A stretch of 64,000 nucleotides of DNA, taken from contig NZ_CP129235.1 in NCBI RefSeq assembly GCF_030413635.1, forward strand, positions 3,038,001 through 3,102,000, given 5' to 3'. Shown here in pieces: positions 52,178 through 61,591 of the stretch; the first letter of the stretch is position 1; the number at the start of each line of letters is the position of its first letter. Below the pieces are notes generated by a model, which was given only the letters and a program-made list of their open reading frames with translations, was not told the origin of the DNA and ran no database searches. The position numbers and the translations under genes were made by a program. Source of the stretch: Planococcus shenhongbingii (GTDB lineage: Bacteria; Bacillota; Bacilli; Bacillales_A; Planococcaceae).

Positions 52178-53464
52178 TCAACTCGACTGCTTTTCAGCTT
52201 CTACTGGACTGAATCGAGCGACAATCATGTCCTCTCCTTCACTGGAAAGAATCTGTAGCTGATCATAAATGGCATTCACCGTTTGCCATAGTTCTTCTTC
52301 TGTATCCGCAACGATGTTAAACCGGCCAAACATTTGGCCATAGGAACCGGTAACTTCTATTTGATCCCCAACGGTCCGGTTCAAGACCTGGGAAATCACC
52401 TCAGGCATCTCTATTATTTTCTCCAGTCCGATAATTTCCCTTATGGTTCCATTTCCCAGAAGAATGGGCAGGTTGCAAGAAGGCTGAGGAAGCCCGCCAT
52501 TGTCGTATTTTGCCATATCATATTGATCGATTGGTTCGCCTACAGCAAAGTCAAGCATCATGCCCAGCAGATTAACGTTTGTCTGCTGTTCAATAATGCG
52601 ATAATGCTGTTCCCCGCTTAAACGGAATCCCATTTCGTAAATGTAAAAGGCGCCATTTTCAAAAAGCGATTGGATAAACACAACCCCATTTTCAATCCCC
52701 ATCCCTTGTATCATTTTTCGGATCGGCTGGTCCACTGTGTGGATAAACTGGTCTTGATGCCGGGATGGAAATACCATAGCAACCGGCAAAGGCGGATGCT
52801 CTTTGCTTTGTTGATGCACATGCCTGTCGACCACTGCCGTCAAAAGGACTTCCTTATTTTGAATCGTGTAAAACATCTGCACGCCATAAGAAGTATCGAT
52901 AAAACGCTCTACAATCACTTTTCCTGATTTTGAAAAACCGATTGCTTTTTGATAGGCTTTGCTTACTTCCTCTTGGTTATAGCAGACTGTGATTCCCTGG
53001 CTGGCATAACTGTCCACCGGTTTGACAATGACCGGGAAGTCCAGGCCAGCTAGTGTTCCATCATCCATACTTCCGGCAAAAGGATACTCTTCAATGACAG
53101 GAACCCCATAGGCCCTGCAATACGCCTTGAATTTATCTTTATTCGAACAAATTTCCAGCTGCTCTTTCGTCGCATAAAAAGGCAGACCAAGCTTTTCACA
53201 CAAGGCTTGGGCATTCCAAGTGTTCACGTCTTCAAACGCCGTAAAAATGCCATCCACTTTTTCTGCTTCAGCCAGCTCTGCCACTTCGCCGATTTCCGCT
53301 GTACTGACATCGTAGAATTTATCCGCATAGCTTTTTGCCGGAGATCCGGTTTCTTTGTCTATAACGATGGTGTAAAATCCCATCCTTTTGGCCGTTTCTA
53401 CTACATTGACCATATGGCGGCTTCCACCCAGTATTAAAATTCTTTTCTTTTGAGTATTTGACAT
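52178..53464 (-). CDS. ATP-grasp carboxylate-amine ligase
   Basis: 428 residues. Rossmann-like start ILILGGSRHMVNVVETAKRM with FYTIVIDKETGSPA, then FEDVNTWNAQALCEKLGLPF, ATP-grasp lysine block FPVIVKPVDSYASQGI, VERFIDTSYGVQM, and the Mg/ATP loop IYEMGFRLSGEQHYR. The layout is that of PurK/biotin carboxylase-like ligases that join an acid to an amine with ATP (L-amino acid ligases and relatives). The product is unknown. Single gene; AGGAGGC lies a few bases before ATG 53464. No tailoring genes are adjacent. Confidence 0.87.
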   Translation of the reverse strand: MSNTQKKRILILGGSRHMVNVVETAKRMGFYTIVIDKETGSPAKSYADKFYDVSTAEIGEVAELAEAEKVDGIFTAFEDVNTWNAQALCEKLGLPFYATKEQLEICSNKDKFKAYCRAYGVPVIEEYPFAGSMDDGTLAGLDFPVIVKPVDSYASQGITVCYNQEEVSKAYQKAIGFSKSGKVIVERFIDTSYGVQMFYTIQNKEVLLTAVVDRHVHQQSKEHPPLPVAMVFPSRHQDQFIHTVDQPIRKMIQGMGIENGVVFIQSLFENGAFYIYEMGFRLSGEQHYRIIEQQTNVNLLGMMLDFAVGEPIDQYDMAKYDNGGLPQPSCNLPILLGNGTIREIIGLEKIIEMPEVISQVLNRTVGDQIEVTGSYGQMFGRFNIVADTEEELWQTVNAIYDQLQILSSEGEDMIVARFSPVEAEKQSS

Positions 53465-53896
53465 TCAAAAAGCCTCCTCAGGCGGTTAATAAAAGACGTA
53501 TTTCGGTTTGCCGCCTTTTCCTTTTAGAGCTGTAAACTCCATCTTTTTTGGCAATTATATAAAACTTTATATAGAGGTGGTTCCAAGAATAAGCTATCTA
53601 TTTACCTAGCAGAACAAATATTGACTAATCCTAATTTACCAGTACAAGCAGGAGGTGTCAATTTGTTTTCCGAATTTTTACATTATTTACTCATTAACTT
53701 TTTTCGATTGAAATTGCCTAAACGCCAAACCGCCATCGAAGCGGCACGACCGCCTATCTGGACAATGGCCGATTAGATTAAAATTCCGATTTCCTTTTCG
53801 CGATGAATAGGCTGAGGATTGCGGAACGAAAAAGCCGCGTGTGCGGAGATTTGAGCCATCCATTGCGGAGAATGAGGCCAGTGAGATGTTCCCTGT
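53465..53896. other. intergenic repeat-like sequence
   Basis: Frames on the minus strand read FSAMDGSNLRTRGFFVPQSS and RKGNRNFNLIGHCPDRRSC (53690-53900). Such translations recur as spurious proteins in this group from memory and behave like a non-coding repeat. No ribosome site; left uncalled as CDS. Confidence 0.4.
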
Positions 53897-54041
53897 GTCC
53901 GGCACAATGAAGACTATTTATATTTTTGGATAAATATAGAAAAGATGGATCCGAAAACCTTTGCATTTTCTGGATACAGCTTCATTTGCATGCAATTGTC
54001 GTGAATAAACTGAATCGGGTCTGACACAGGCGCGCGAATTT
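53897..54041 (+). repeat. R repeat copy 3
   Basis: Diverged copy: left part GGCACAATGAAGACTATTT, hairpin AAGATGGATCC ... GGATACAGCTT (paired though the bases differ from copies 1-2), GCATGCAATTGTCGTGAATA and ACACAGGCGCGCGAATTT. The right end meets the SDR fragment directly. Confidence 0.75.
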
Positions 54042-54506
54042 ACCACAAGAGCGTTTTCAATCAATGTCAACGGCGTGGTCTTTGGCACAAGCAGCTGCAG
54101 CACAATTCATCAAACAGAAGAGCCAAGGGAAAATCATCAACGCTTGCAGCATCGCAGGGCATGAATCCTCTGAAATGCTCTCCACGTATTCAGCGACGAA
54201 GCATGCCGTCAAATCTTTACTCATTCTTTCGCAAAAGAATTGGCGAAACACGATATCCAGGTCAATGCTTATTGTCCGGGTGTAGCTGGGACGGCCATGT
54301 GGGACCGGATCGACGAAGAAATGATGATGTACTATGACCATAGGCAGCCGGGCGATGCCTTTAAACAATTCTCTGGAAATATTCTGCTTGGCCGCCCTCA
54401 AGAACCGGAAGATGTCGCCAACTTGGCCTCCTTCCTGGCATCCGACGACGCGGATTACGTTACAGGCCAAGCTATTGTGACTGATCGCGGATTAGTGTTC
54501 AGATGA
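54042..54506 (+). pseudogene. SDR-family dehydrogenase remnant (acetoin/diacetyl reductase-like), frameshifted
   Basis: Starts abruptly after R copy 3 with INVNGVVFGT, frameshifts, then QAAAAQFIKQKSQGKIINAC and STYSATKHAVKS (Y-x-x-x-K catalytic pair), frameshifts again, then [40 protein letters not shown] and [11 protein letters not shown]. These are the C-terminal two thirds of a 2,3-butanediol/acetoin dehydrogenase-type SDR; the NAD-binding N-terminus is missing. The last DGG reads DRG. At least two frameshifts. Confidence 0.85.
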
Positions 54507-54539
54507 TTGGTTAAAAGAAACTACCAGAAAATAATAGAA

Positions 54540-54580
54540 ACACTGGATTCGCAATATCTCCGCGAATCCAGTGTTTTTTA
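54540..54580 (+). terminator. SDR remnant terminator
   Basis: ACACTGGATTCGC / GCGAATCCAGTGT with a 9-base loop, then TTTTTT. A homologous one follows the second SDR fragment at 62733. Confidence 0.85.
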
Positions 54581-54623
54581 GTATCCTATGAAATTAAGAA
54601 ATAAAAATAAGAAATAAAAATAA

Positions 54624-54658
54624 GAGAATGGCTTCTCACCTAATGAAGAGCCATTCTC
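54624..54658 (-). terminator. terminator of the 13-repeat Ig protein gene
   Basis: AGAATGGCTTC / GAAGAGCCATTCT with a small bulge and 9-base loop, 16 bases past the stop. Confidence 0.75.
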
Positions 54659-54673
54659 CTATTCATCTACAAT

Positions 54674-57600
54674 TTAGTTTACTTTAACAGATATACCACC
54701 ACTTTTATTTCCTGCTTTATCTTGCACATTCACTTTCAAAGTTGCACCTTTTTTCTGAGTTTTGATCTTTACGTTAAAATTCCCTCTGCTGTCAACTGTT
54801 CCTTGGCCAACCTTCGTGCTGCCATTGTAAATAAAGACCAACGCACTGATTTCCCCTTTTCCGGAAACTGCAGTTGACTTGCTCGTTACTTTGTTGACGG
54901 TTGGAGCAGGTGGCGGCGTTTTATCAATAACTTTTATGGTTTTGCTGCCGCTTTTGTTTTTAGCCGGATCCACTGCGTAAACACTGATACTGGTTCCTGC
55001 TTTTTGCTTCGCGATTTTAATGGTATATACACCATTCTTCGCTATCACTTCTCCAATTTTTTTGTTGTTAGCATAAGCATAAACGACTGCAGATGTTTCT
55101 GCTTTTCCTGTTAAAGCAGTAGAATTATCTGCCACAGTATTGATTGTTGGAATAACTGGTGCTGTCTTATCCAACACTTTGACAGTCTTAATCCCACTCT
55201 TATTTCCAGCTGCATCTATGGCATGTAAAGAAACGTTAAGTCCTGCTTTTTGTTTTGCAATTTTTATCGTATAAGCACCACTTTTGGCTACTGTTTCTCC
55301 GAGTTTCTTAGTCCCAATATAAGCATAGACTTTTGCATTTGTTTCAGCTTTCCCGGTAATCACTATATCATTGTCGTCTAATGGAGCAATTGTTGGTATG
55401 GAAGGAGCTGTCACATCTTTTACTGTAATTATTTTTTCTAGGCTTTTGTTACCTGCTTGGTCAATAGCCGTAAGAATTAATTTCGTTCCCGCTTTTTGCG
55501 ACGGAATAATAATTTCATACGTACCATTTGCTGTAGCACTCCCTTTTCCAATAACCGCAGTTCCTACTCGAACTTGAACAAGCGAACCGGCTTCTGCTGT
55601 ACCACTTAATTTTCCGGTTTTTTCTGTTGCATCATTAACCGTTGGAGCATTTGGTGCGGTTCCGTCTGTTACTCTGATTTCTTTAGGTAAGCTGGTATTG
55701 CCAGAAGCATCAACTGATACAACGATCAAATTTGTGCCAGCTACTTGCTTTGGTATTGCTACTGCATAGCTTCCTTTTGCATCTACCTTATTTTCTCCTA
55801 AAATTGTTGCACCAGACTTTACAACAATCGTTGTTGCAAGTTCCGCTGTCCCGATAAGGCTGATTGTTTGATCTGTTACCGCATTTACCATCGGGGCATT
55901 CGGAGCTGTAATGTCTTTTACAGTGACTTTGGTTTCCGGACTACTGTTACCAGCAGCATCCGTGGAAATAACAGAAAGAGTAATTCCAGGTTTTTGCTTG
56001 TTGATTACAATGGAATATATCCTGTCTTCCCCTGCTAAACCGCTGACAAGAATAGTTTGTCCGTCTTTCACAGTCACTTTTGTTCCAGTTTCAGCGTTAC
56101 CCGTAACTATTGTTGATTGGTCTGTAATTTCTTTTACAGTCGGTGAAGCAGGAGCTGTCATATCAATTACCGTAATTTCTTTTACTTCACTCATATTTTC
56201 GGCAGCATCTGCAGCCTGGACCTTCAATACGGTTCCAGCTTTTTGTTTTGAAATTGCGACCGAGTATTTCCCTTCAGAAGTCGCTGTAGATTTCCCTAGT
56301 AATGCTTCCCCTTTCATAACCGTAACAACAGAGCCGGCTTCGGCAATTCCTGATACGCTTTCAGCTTGATCCGTGACTTCTTGTACGCTTGGAGGTGTCG
56401 GAGCTGTTGCATCTTTGACCGTCACTTCAGCTATTGGACTAACGTTTCCACCCAAATCAACAGCGGTCACACTTACTACTGTTCCAGCTTTTTGTTTTGG
56501 GATAATTACAGAATATTCCCCCTTTACATTAGTTGCTGCTTTTCCAATTGTGACGGATCCTGCCTTCACATGTATAACTGCTTCAGCTTCAGCTTGTCCC
56601 TCAACTGTTGTGGATCGGTCTGTCACTTCTTTGACTTCCGGGATAGAAGGAGGCATCGTGTCTAACAGGGTTATCTCTTTAATTTCACTTGTGTTTCCAG
56701 CTGCATCGGTAGCTGTAATCTGTAATTTCGAGCCGCCAGCTAATTTTGATATGCCAATAGTGAATTTTCCGTTTGAATCTGCAGTCGCAGACCCTATCCA
56801 ATCCGTCTCCGTTTGCACAGTAATCGAAGAACCTATTTCAGCGGTTCCTGTTATGCTGTCAGATGAATCTGTCACTTCCTTCACAGTCGGTGCATCTGGA
56901 GCGGTTTTGTCTTTTACCACCACTTCTTTTACCTTGCTCGCATTCTCTGCAGCATCCATTGCAACCACACTTAAGGTCACCCCCGCTTGCTGTTTGCCAA
57001 TTGGTACAGTAAAGTCTCCTGCTACTGTCGCATTGGCGTTTCCAATAACAGCAGTGCCTTTTTTCACCGTTACTAATGCACGGGCTTCTGCTTTTCCTGT
57101 TACCGTTATTGATTTGTCTGTCACTTCATTTACCGCCGGCACACCTGGAGCCGTCTTGTCTTTCACGCTGACTTGTTTTTTACCACTCATATTTTCACTG
57201 TTGTCGGTAGCCGTAACTTCTAGTTTCGTTCCAGCTGCTTGTTTTGGAATTTCAATTGAATATTTGCCATCACTGTCTGATCGGCCCTTTGCAATTTCAG
57301 CTGTTCCTTGGAAAATGGTGATAACAGCATCCGCTTCTGCTGTACCTGTCACTTTAGTAGAAGCATCGGTGACTTCGTCTACTATTGGAAGGTCAGGCGG
57401 AGTACCGTCTATTACCGTCACTTCTTTCGTATCCCCCATATTGCCGGCAGCATCTAATGCCCTAAACTCCAGCTTTGTACCGGCTTTTTGTTTAGGAATT
57501 TCCACCAAAAAGCTTCCATTCTCGTCTGCAAAACCAACAACTATTAAAGTATGCTCGGTTACAACTTCAATACTTGAACCCGGTTCCGCCTGGCCATTAA

Positions 57601-59032
57601 TAACGGTATCTGAATCCGATACGGATCCAACTTCCGGTGCTCCTGGAGGCGTACCGTCCCTTACAATCAATGTAGCTTGCTCTGACCCATTGCCTGATGA
57701 ATCCGTTGATGTGACGGCTATATAGGTTCCCGCTTCTTGTGCCGGCATGTCAAAATAAAAATAGCCGCCTGCATACACAGTCGCTGAACCCAGCCATCCG
57801 CCTTCTGCAAAAACATCAATGGTTGAATAAGGTTCTGCCCAACCGCTAATCACAGTAGAAAAATCGTATACCTCGTTTAGTTCAGGTTTTTCTGGCGGTG
57901 TCCTGTCTTTTTCTTTAACTACGAAATCACCTCCGGAAAGGTCTTCCCCCCACCAATGGACGGCATTGCTCCATAAGTATTGAGAATTGCTGTAAACATC
58001 ATTCAACCAAACAAATTGCACCTTCCATTGTCCACTATCCAGTGCCGTATAGTAAGAAGGGATTTCTCCTTCATAAATGCTTCCATAAGTGTGATTTAGT
58101 TCGATAGTCATGTTATAGCCAAATGGACTGGTGAAATTAACTTTTACATTCTCAACTCCTGAGACATCTTCCACCACTGCAGTTACCTTTAGGGTTTCTT
58201 GGCTGTTCACTTCGGCTTTATCGATCGAAATGTTTCTTAAAATTGGTGAATCGGCTTCCGGTTTCACAGTGAAATTACCTGCATCCAGATTCCTATTACT
58301 GTAGTAGTCGTAATCATAATAGCTGCTGGCGTTATTATAAGAATCCCGAATCGTAATCCCAACACATTCAAATTCACCATTGAATAAACCTGATGTCATA
58401 AAACTTGGAATCTGCACTTGAAAACGGTTATTACCGACGTTTATTGCCGGTAATTGATAATAATATCCGCTGGGCGTCTTATAGTCCAAATACATACTTT
58501 GGATATCGCTTAAATCATCATACGCTTCAACAGTTACTGTCACATTTCCATTTTGTAAAACTGAAGAATTATCTACATATAAATTATCCAATTCTGGTCC
58601 AGTTGTATCTGCTGAATAGGAAGTGAAATTCCATTCATCAAACTCATAGGTGCCGCCTTCTGATTGATCCATGTAGAGCGCGCCACCTACTTGTTTCAAC
58701 ACCATAATGTTTGCAACCGTATACTCGCCTGCCGGTGATGGAAAAGTTCTCCCTTCGAATTCTCCTAAAGAATTTCGGTACAGCTGAGCAGCATTATAAT
58801 TTCCATCAGGCATCTTATAGGACATTTGGATATGAGTAACTCTTGTACTGTCAGTTAACTTAATCTTTATCGTCTGATATTGGTTGGTTAGAATTTTCTT
58901 TTTCTCTATTTTAATATATTCAATTGCAGCCGGTGTGCTTGCTTCCACTGTAGCCGCACCTAGCCCTACAAAAAATAATAATGAAAATATAAAAACTAGT
59001 GCATACCCTTTGTTTCTTGCTTTTCTAATCAT
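54674..59032 (-). CDS. giant secreted protein with thirteen tandem Ig-like modules
   Basis: 1452 residues; GGGAGAG lies a few bases before ATG 59032. Signal peptide (1-31). Residues about 35-385 hold three larger beta modules (YKMPDGNYNAAQLYRN; VTVEAYDDLSDIQSMYLDYK; VKVNFTSPFGYNMTIEL). Then thirteen modules of about 80 residues follow, each APxxPxVxxVTDxSTxVTGxAExGxxVxV-G-x-x-I-G-x-A-x-GxYxVxIPKQKAGTxLxVxAxDAAGN, ending each time in V-K-D-x-T. The last reads TLKVNVQDKAGNKSGGISVK, as in the 33788 protein. No SLH, LPxTG or enzyme domain. Probably a fibrous adhesin, but how it is held at the surface is unclear. Confidence 0.9.
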   Translation of the reverse strand: MIRKARNKGYALVFIFSLLFFVGLGAATVEASTPAAIEYIKIEKKKILTNQYQTIKIKLTDSTRVTHIQMSYKMPDGNYNAAQLYRNSLGEFEGRTFPSPAGEYTVANIMVLKQVGGALYMDQSEGGTYEFDEWNFTSYSADTTGPELDNLYVDNSSVLQNGNVTVTVEAYDDLSDIQSMYLDYKTPSGYYYQLPAINVGNNRFQVQIPSFMTSGLFNGEFECVGITIRDSYNNASSYYDYDYYSNRNLDAGNFTVKPEADSPILRNISIDKAEVNSQETLKVTAVVEDVSGVENVKVNFTSPFGYNMTIELNHTYGSIYEGEIPSYYTALDSGQWKVQFVWLNDVYSNSQYLWSNAVHWWGEDLSGGDFVVKEKDRTPPEKPELNEVYDFSTVISGWAEPYSTIDVFAEGGWLGSATVYAGGYFYFDMPAQEAGTYIAVTSTDSSGNGSEQATLIVRDGTPPGAPEVGSVSDSDTVINGQAEPGSSIEVVTEHTLIVVGFADENGSFLVEIPKQKAGTKLEFRALDAAGNMGDTKEVTVIDGTPPDLPIVDEVTDASTKVTGTAEADAVITIFQGTAEIAKGRSDSDGKYSIEIPKQAAGTKLEVTATDNSENMSGKKQVSVKDKTAPGVPAVNEVTDKSITVTGKAEARALVTVKKGTAVIGNANATVAGDFTVPIGKQQAGVTLSVVAMDAAENASKVKEVVVKDKTAPDAPTVKEVTDSSDSITGTAEIGSSITVQTETDWIGSATADSNGKFTIGISKLAGGSKLQITATDAAGNTSEIKEITLLDTMPPSIPEVKEVTDRSTTVEGQAEAEAVIHVKAGSVTIGKAATNVKGEYSVIIPKQKAGTVVSVTAVDLGGNVSPIAEVTVKDATAPTPPSVQEVTDQAESVSGIAEAGSVVTVMKGEALLGKSTATSEGKYSVAISKQKAGTVLKVQAADAAENMSEVKEITVIDMTAPASPTVKEITDQSTIVTGNAETGTKVTVKDGQTILVSGLAGEDRIYSIVINKQKPGITLSVISTDAAGNSSPETKVTVKDITAPNAPMVNAVTDQTISLIGTAELATTIVVKSGATILGENKVDAKGSYAVAIPKQVAGTNLIVVSVDASGNTSLPKEIRVTDGTAPNAPTVNDATEKTGKLSGTAEAGSLVQVRVGTAVIGKGSATANGTYEIIIPSQKAGTKLILTAIDQAGNKSLEKIITVKDVTAPSIPTIAPLDDNDIVITGKAETNAKVYAYIGTKKLGETVAKSGAYTIKIAKQKAGLNVSLHAIDAAGNKSGIKTVKVLDKTAPVIPTINTVADNSTALTGKAETSAVVYAYANNKKIGEVIAKNGVYTIKIAKQKAGTSISVYAVDPAKNKSGSKTIKVIDKTPPPAPTVNKVTSKSTAVSGKGEISALVFIYNGSTKVGQGTVDSRGNFNVKIKTQKKGATLKVNVQDKAGNKSGGISVKVN

Positions 59033-59061
59033 TGTTCTCTCCCATTCCCTATAGCTTAATA

Positions 59062-59415
59062 TTATCCTGCCTCTATTTTCACTTTGAAACTAATAAGTTC
59101 GTTGTTCAATTCCTGATAAGCCATGCTCTTCTTTGAATCATCTATATATTGAGCAATTATTTTCTTTTCTGCACCATATGTTAACTTTGTGATGATGGCA
59201 GTAGCAGGTGTAATATCAGTCGTTAATACTTTTTCTCCTAAAAGTGCATTGATGAAAATAGATTTTCCCGCATTAAATTCTCCGCTGATCATAATCATTA
59301 AGTTGTCTTCTAAATCTTCTTTTAAATTTTTAGCCGACTTATGTAAATGGCGTGATTTTTCCTTTGCCTTTGTTTCTTCTCTGTTCTCTAATCCAACTAA
59401 CGCTTTATCTTCCAT
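59062..59415 (-). pseudogene. truncated dynamin-family GTPase (N-terminal 117 codons)
   Basis: Reads SGEFNAGKSIFINALLGEKV (P-loop GxxxxGKS) then TTDITPATAIITKLTYGAEK (switch I Thr), as in bacterial dynamin-like proteins of over 500 residues. The frame ends soon after, without DxPG or the NKxD motif and all membrane domains. The break at 59062 lies 29 bases from the start of the giant Ig gene, so that gene or its region seems to have replaced the rest. Confidence 0.8.
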
Positions 59416-59760
59416 GCTAATCTTCCATGCTATTTTAGACCCACCAATCTATGGTTATATAGTTATTAACATTATAATTACTTTCGAACTTATTTACTAC
59501 TATTAATTTGGAAAATAAATACTTCTTTTATTTTTTTCAAACCAATTAATCTTAAACATTGTTATCAATCTTTTGTAGCTCATTCTTAAAATCAATATTT
59601 CTTCATTTCTAAAGAAGACATTTAATTTATTTCTTTTAAAGTTAATTTAGTTTGCGATATTCTTTTTTATCCATGATTATGGACGCAACAAAAAAAGGAT
59701 AACCATCACTAGTTATCCTCAAAAGTGTATTTCTTATTCGTATCCGTTCTTGAAGTTTTA
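59416..59760. other. AT-rich intergenic, no gene seen
   Basis: No coding frame or repeat recognised; about 72% A+T by eye. It leads into gene fragments at 59761. Confidence 0.45.
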
Positions 59761-59819
59761 TTAAACAGATAAAGCCGTGGTTTTTTCCGAAATCAAAGCT
59801 GCGGCCATCGAACTCACAA
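59761..59819 (-). pseudogene. galU 3' fragment
   Basis: Minus-strand reading CEFDGRSFDFGKNHGFI mirrors [17 protein letters not shown] of the intact galU. Only about 60 bases remain. Confidence 0.6.
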
Positions 59820-59839
59820 GAACTTCAATCTACTTCCTT

Positions 59840-60004
59840 TTACCCAGAGAACATGCCATCTTCATAATTAATCCCATTCTCTTTAATGTCCGCTCTGGAG
59901 ATGAACTCCTCATCCAAATCCACTGAATCGTCCCCCTGACTTGGCGGTGCTTTCAAAATCCGGACGGCGGAATTAAATAAAAATTTAGACAATAGAACAT
60001 TCAT
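59840..60004 (-). CDS. 54-residue ORF sharing sequence with the comK C-terminus
   Basis: ATG 60004 to TAA 59840, no clear ribosome site. Reads MNVLLSKFLFNSAVRILKAP, then PSQGDDSVDLDEEFISRADI and KENGINYEDGMFSG. The KENGINYE segment matches comK's IKENGVNYETED both in protein and almost base for base (about 28 bases). It may be a fragment of a second comK-like gene end, or a small real gene divergent from the ComM-like gene. No family recognised. Confidence 0.4.
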   Translation of the reverse strand: MNVLLSKFLFNSAVRILKAPPSQGDDSVDLDEEFISRADIKENGINYEDGMFSG

Positions 60005-60018
60005 CTATTACAATTGGT

Positions 60019-61587
60019 TTGTATACCCATTCCAAGAAGAAAGAAGGGATTGAAATAAGTAATTACATTTACAGCGTGGGTATGAACGGCCTTACCGGCC
60101 AAGTGATCCAAGTCGAGGCAACGGTTCGTGAAGACAAGGAACAATGCGTCATTATCGGATTACCGGATGCATCGATCAAGGAGTCGCGTGAACGGATTTT
60201 GAATTGCTTGCATGCGCTTAAAGAAGACATTGACATGAAAAAAATCACCATCCACTTGTCGCCGGCAGATGTGAAAAAGCAAGGCACGTCGTACGACGCT
60301 GCGATGCTGCTCGCGGTGTTGCAGGCGATGGCGAAACAGCCGGTGAAGATTCCCGAGAAGACGTGCTTTATCGCTGCGCTGACTTTGAGCGGCCAGCTGA
60401 CGACGTTCCACAGCATGATCCCGACAATCCACCAGGCGATTCTGCTCGGCTTTAAACGGATCTACATTCCACCCATTGAAATCTCCCTTTTTGCGCAAGC
60501 TGCGGATGTCGAATTGATCCGTATGCCGGACATGCCCTCTTTACTCTCCCATTTAAAAGGAACACCTTCCCTGTTTGACGAAGAGCTGACCTTGCTCCCA
60601 CTGGAAACTGTTCATGAAGAAACCGAGAAAATCCCCCATATCTGCTTTTCAGCAATCCGCGGACACACGGAAGCCAAACGGGCGCTGCTGCTTGCGGCAG
60701 CGGGCGGCCATCATGTGCTGATGAGCGGTCCGCCCGGCTGCGGCAAGAGTTTGCTGGCGAATGCGTTCCATACGATTCTGCCGGATTTGGCACACGACGA
60801 AGTGCTGGAAGTGTACAGCATCTACCAGATGGCGAAGCAGGCGCGTTCGTTGTCGGAGCGCCCGCCGTTTCGCAGCCCGCATCACTCTTCATCCGAAGGG
60901 GCGATCATCGGCGGCGGCCGCTACCCAAAACCCGGTGAAATGTCGCTTGCCCACCGCGGGGTCCTATTCCTCGATGAACTCGGCCATTTTCCGCGGCGCG
61001 TCATCGATACGCTGCGCCAGCCGCTCGAGAGCGGCTTTGCGGTGGTGAACCGCGTCGAAGGATCCGATCAGTTCCCGGCGAGCATCAACCTGATCGCTGC
61101 GACGAACCCGTGCCCGTGCGGCTATTACGGCGCCCGGGATATGTATTGCAGCTGCGGGGATAAAGTCCGCTTAAAATACATGCAGAAAATCACCGGCCCG
61201 ATCATCGACCGCATTGATTTTGTGCTGGCGATGAAAAGCCAGAGCGTCCTGGAACAAGCGTCCGCGGCGACGTCACAAGAACTGCGGGAAACGGTAACGG
61301 CCGCACGCAATCGGCAGCGCTTGCGCTACGGCGCCAATTACACGAACGCCATTGTGCCGGTCAAGCTGTTCGAGGAAAAAGTCGCGTTCAGCTCCGCCCA
61401 GCTGGCCCGGATTGAAGCGGCCAGTTTCCAGGAGAATTTGAGCAGCCGGGCGACCTTGAAAATCCTGCGGCTCGCCCGGACGATTGCCGATGTGCTGAAC
61501 GAAGACACAGTGCCAGATGCAGCGGTGGACGAAGCATTGAAATGGAAGATCCAGGCTTCGCGCGTCCACAGCTCGCTGATGAGGTGA
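60019..61587 (+). CDS. ComM/YifB-type Mg-chelatase-like AAA+ ATPase
   Basis: 522 residues in the frame from TTG 60019. The start is uncertain: no ATG precedes the conserved SVGMNGLTGQVIQVEA, and the best site (AGAAGGG, 60043) leads to non-standard starts. Domains: N-terminal Lon-S16-like ChlI domain (IIGLPDASIKESRERIL; HLSPADVKKQGTSYDA), AAA+ core with Walker A SGPPGCGKSLLANAF (about 238) and Walker B GVLFLDELGHF, NPCPCGYYGARDMYCSCG with a zinc-like Cys cluster, R-finger and C-terminal helical Mg-chelatase domain. Relatives are helicases that drive branch migration of incoming DNA in transformation (ComM). It fits with comK at 37.4 kb. A Y1 transposase follows at 4 bases. Confidence 0.88.
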   Translation: MYTHSKKKEGIEISNYIYSVGMNGLTGQVIQVEATVREDKEQCVIIGLPDASIKESRERILNCLHALKEDIDMKKITIHLSPADVKKQGTSYDAAMLLAVLQAMAKQPVKIPEKTCFIAALTLSGQLTTFHSMIPTIHQAILLGFKRIYIPPIEISLFAQAADVELIRMPDMPSLLSHLKGTPSLFDEELTLLPLETVHEETEKIPHICFSAIRGHTEAKRALLLAAAGGHHVLMSGPPGCGKSLLANAFHTILPDLAHDEVLEVYSIYQMAKQARSLSERPPFRSPHHSSSEGAIIGGGRYPKPGEMSLAHRGVLFLDELGHFPRRVIDTLRQPLESGFAVVNRVEGSDQFPASINLIAATNPCPCGYYGARDMYCSCGDKVRLKYMQKITGPIIDRIDFVLAMKSQSVLEQASAATSQELRETVTAARNRQRLRYGANYTNAIVPVKLFEEKVAFSSAQLARIEAASFQENLSSRATLKILRLARTIADVLNEDTVPDAAVDEALKWKIQASRVHSSLMR

Positions 61588-61591
61588 GCCA

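Noticed and set aside
56373..57725. 450-codon plus-strand frame inside the giant Ig gene
   Set aside because: It is the antisense shadow of repetitive Ig coding sequence; the same Val/Thr/Ser-rich pattern repeats with the modules and no ribosome site exists.
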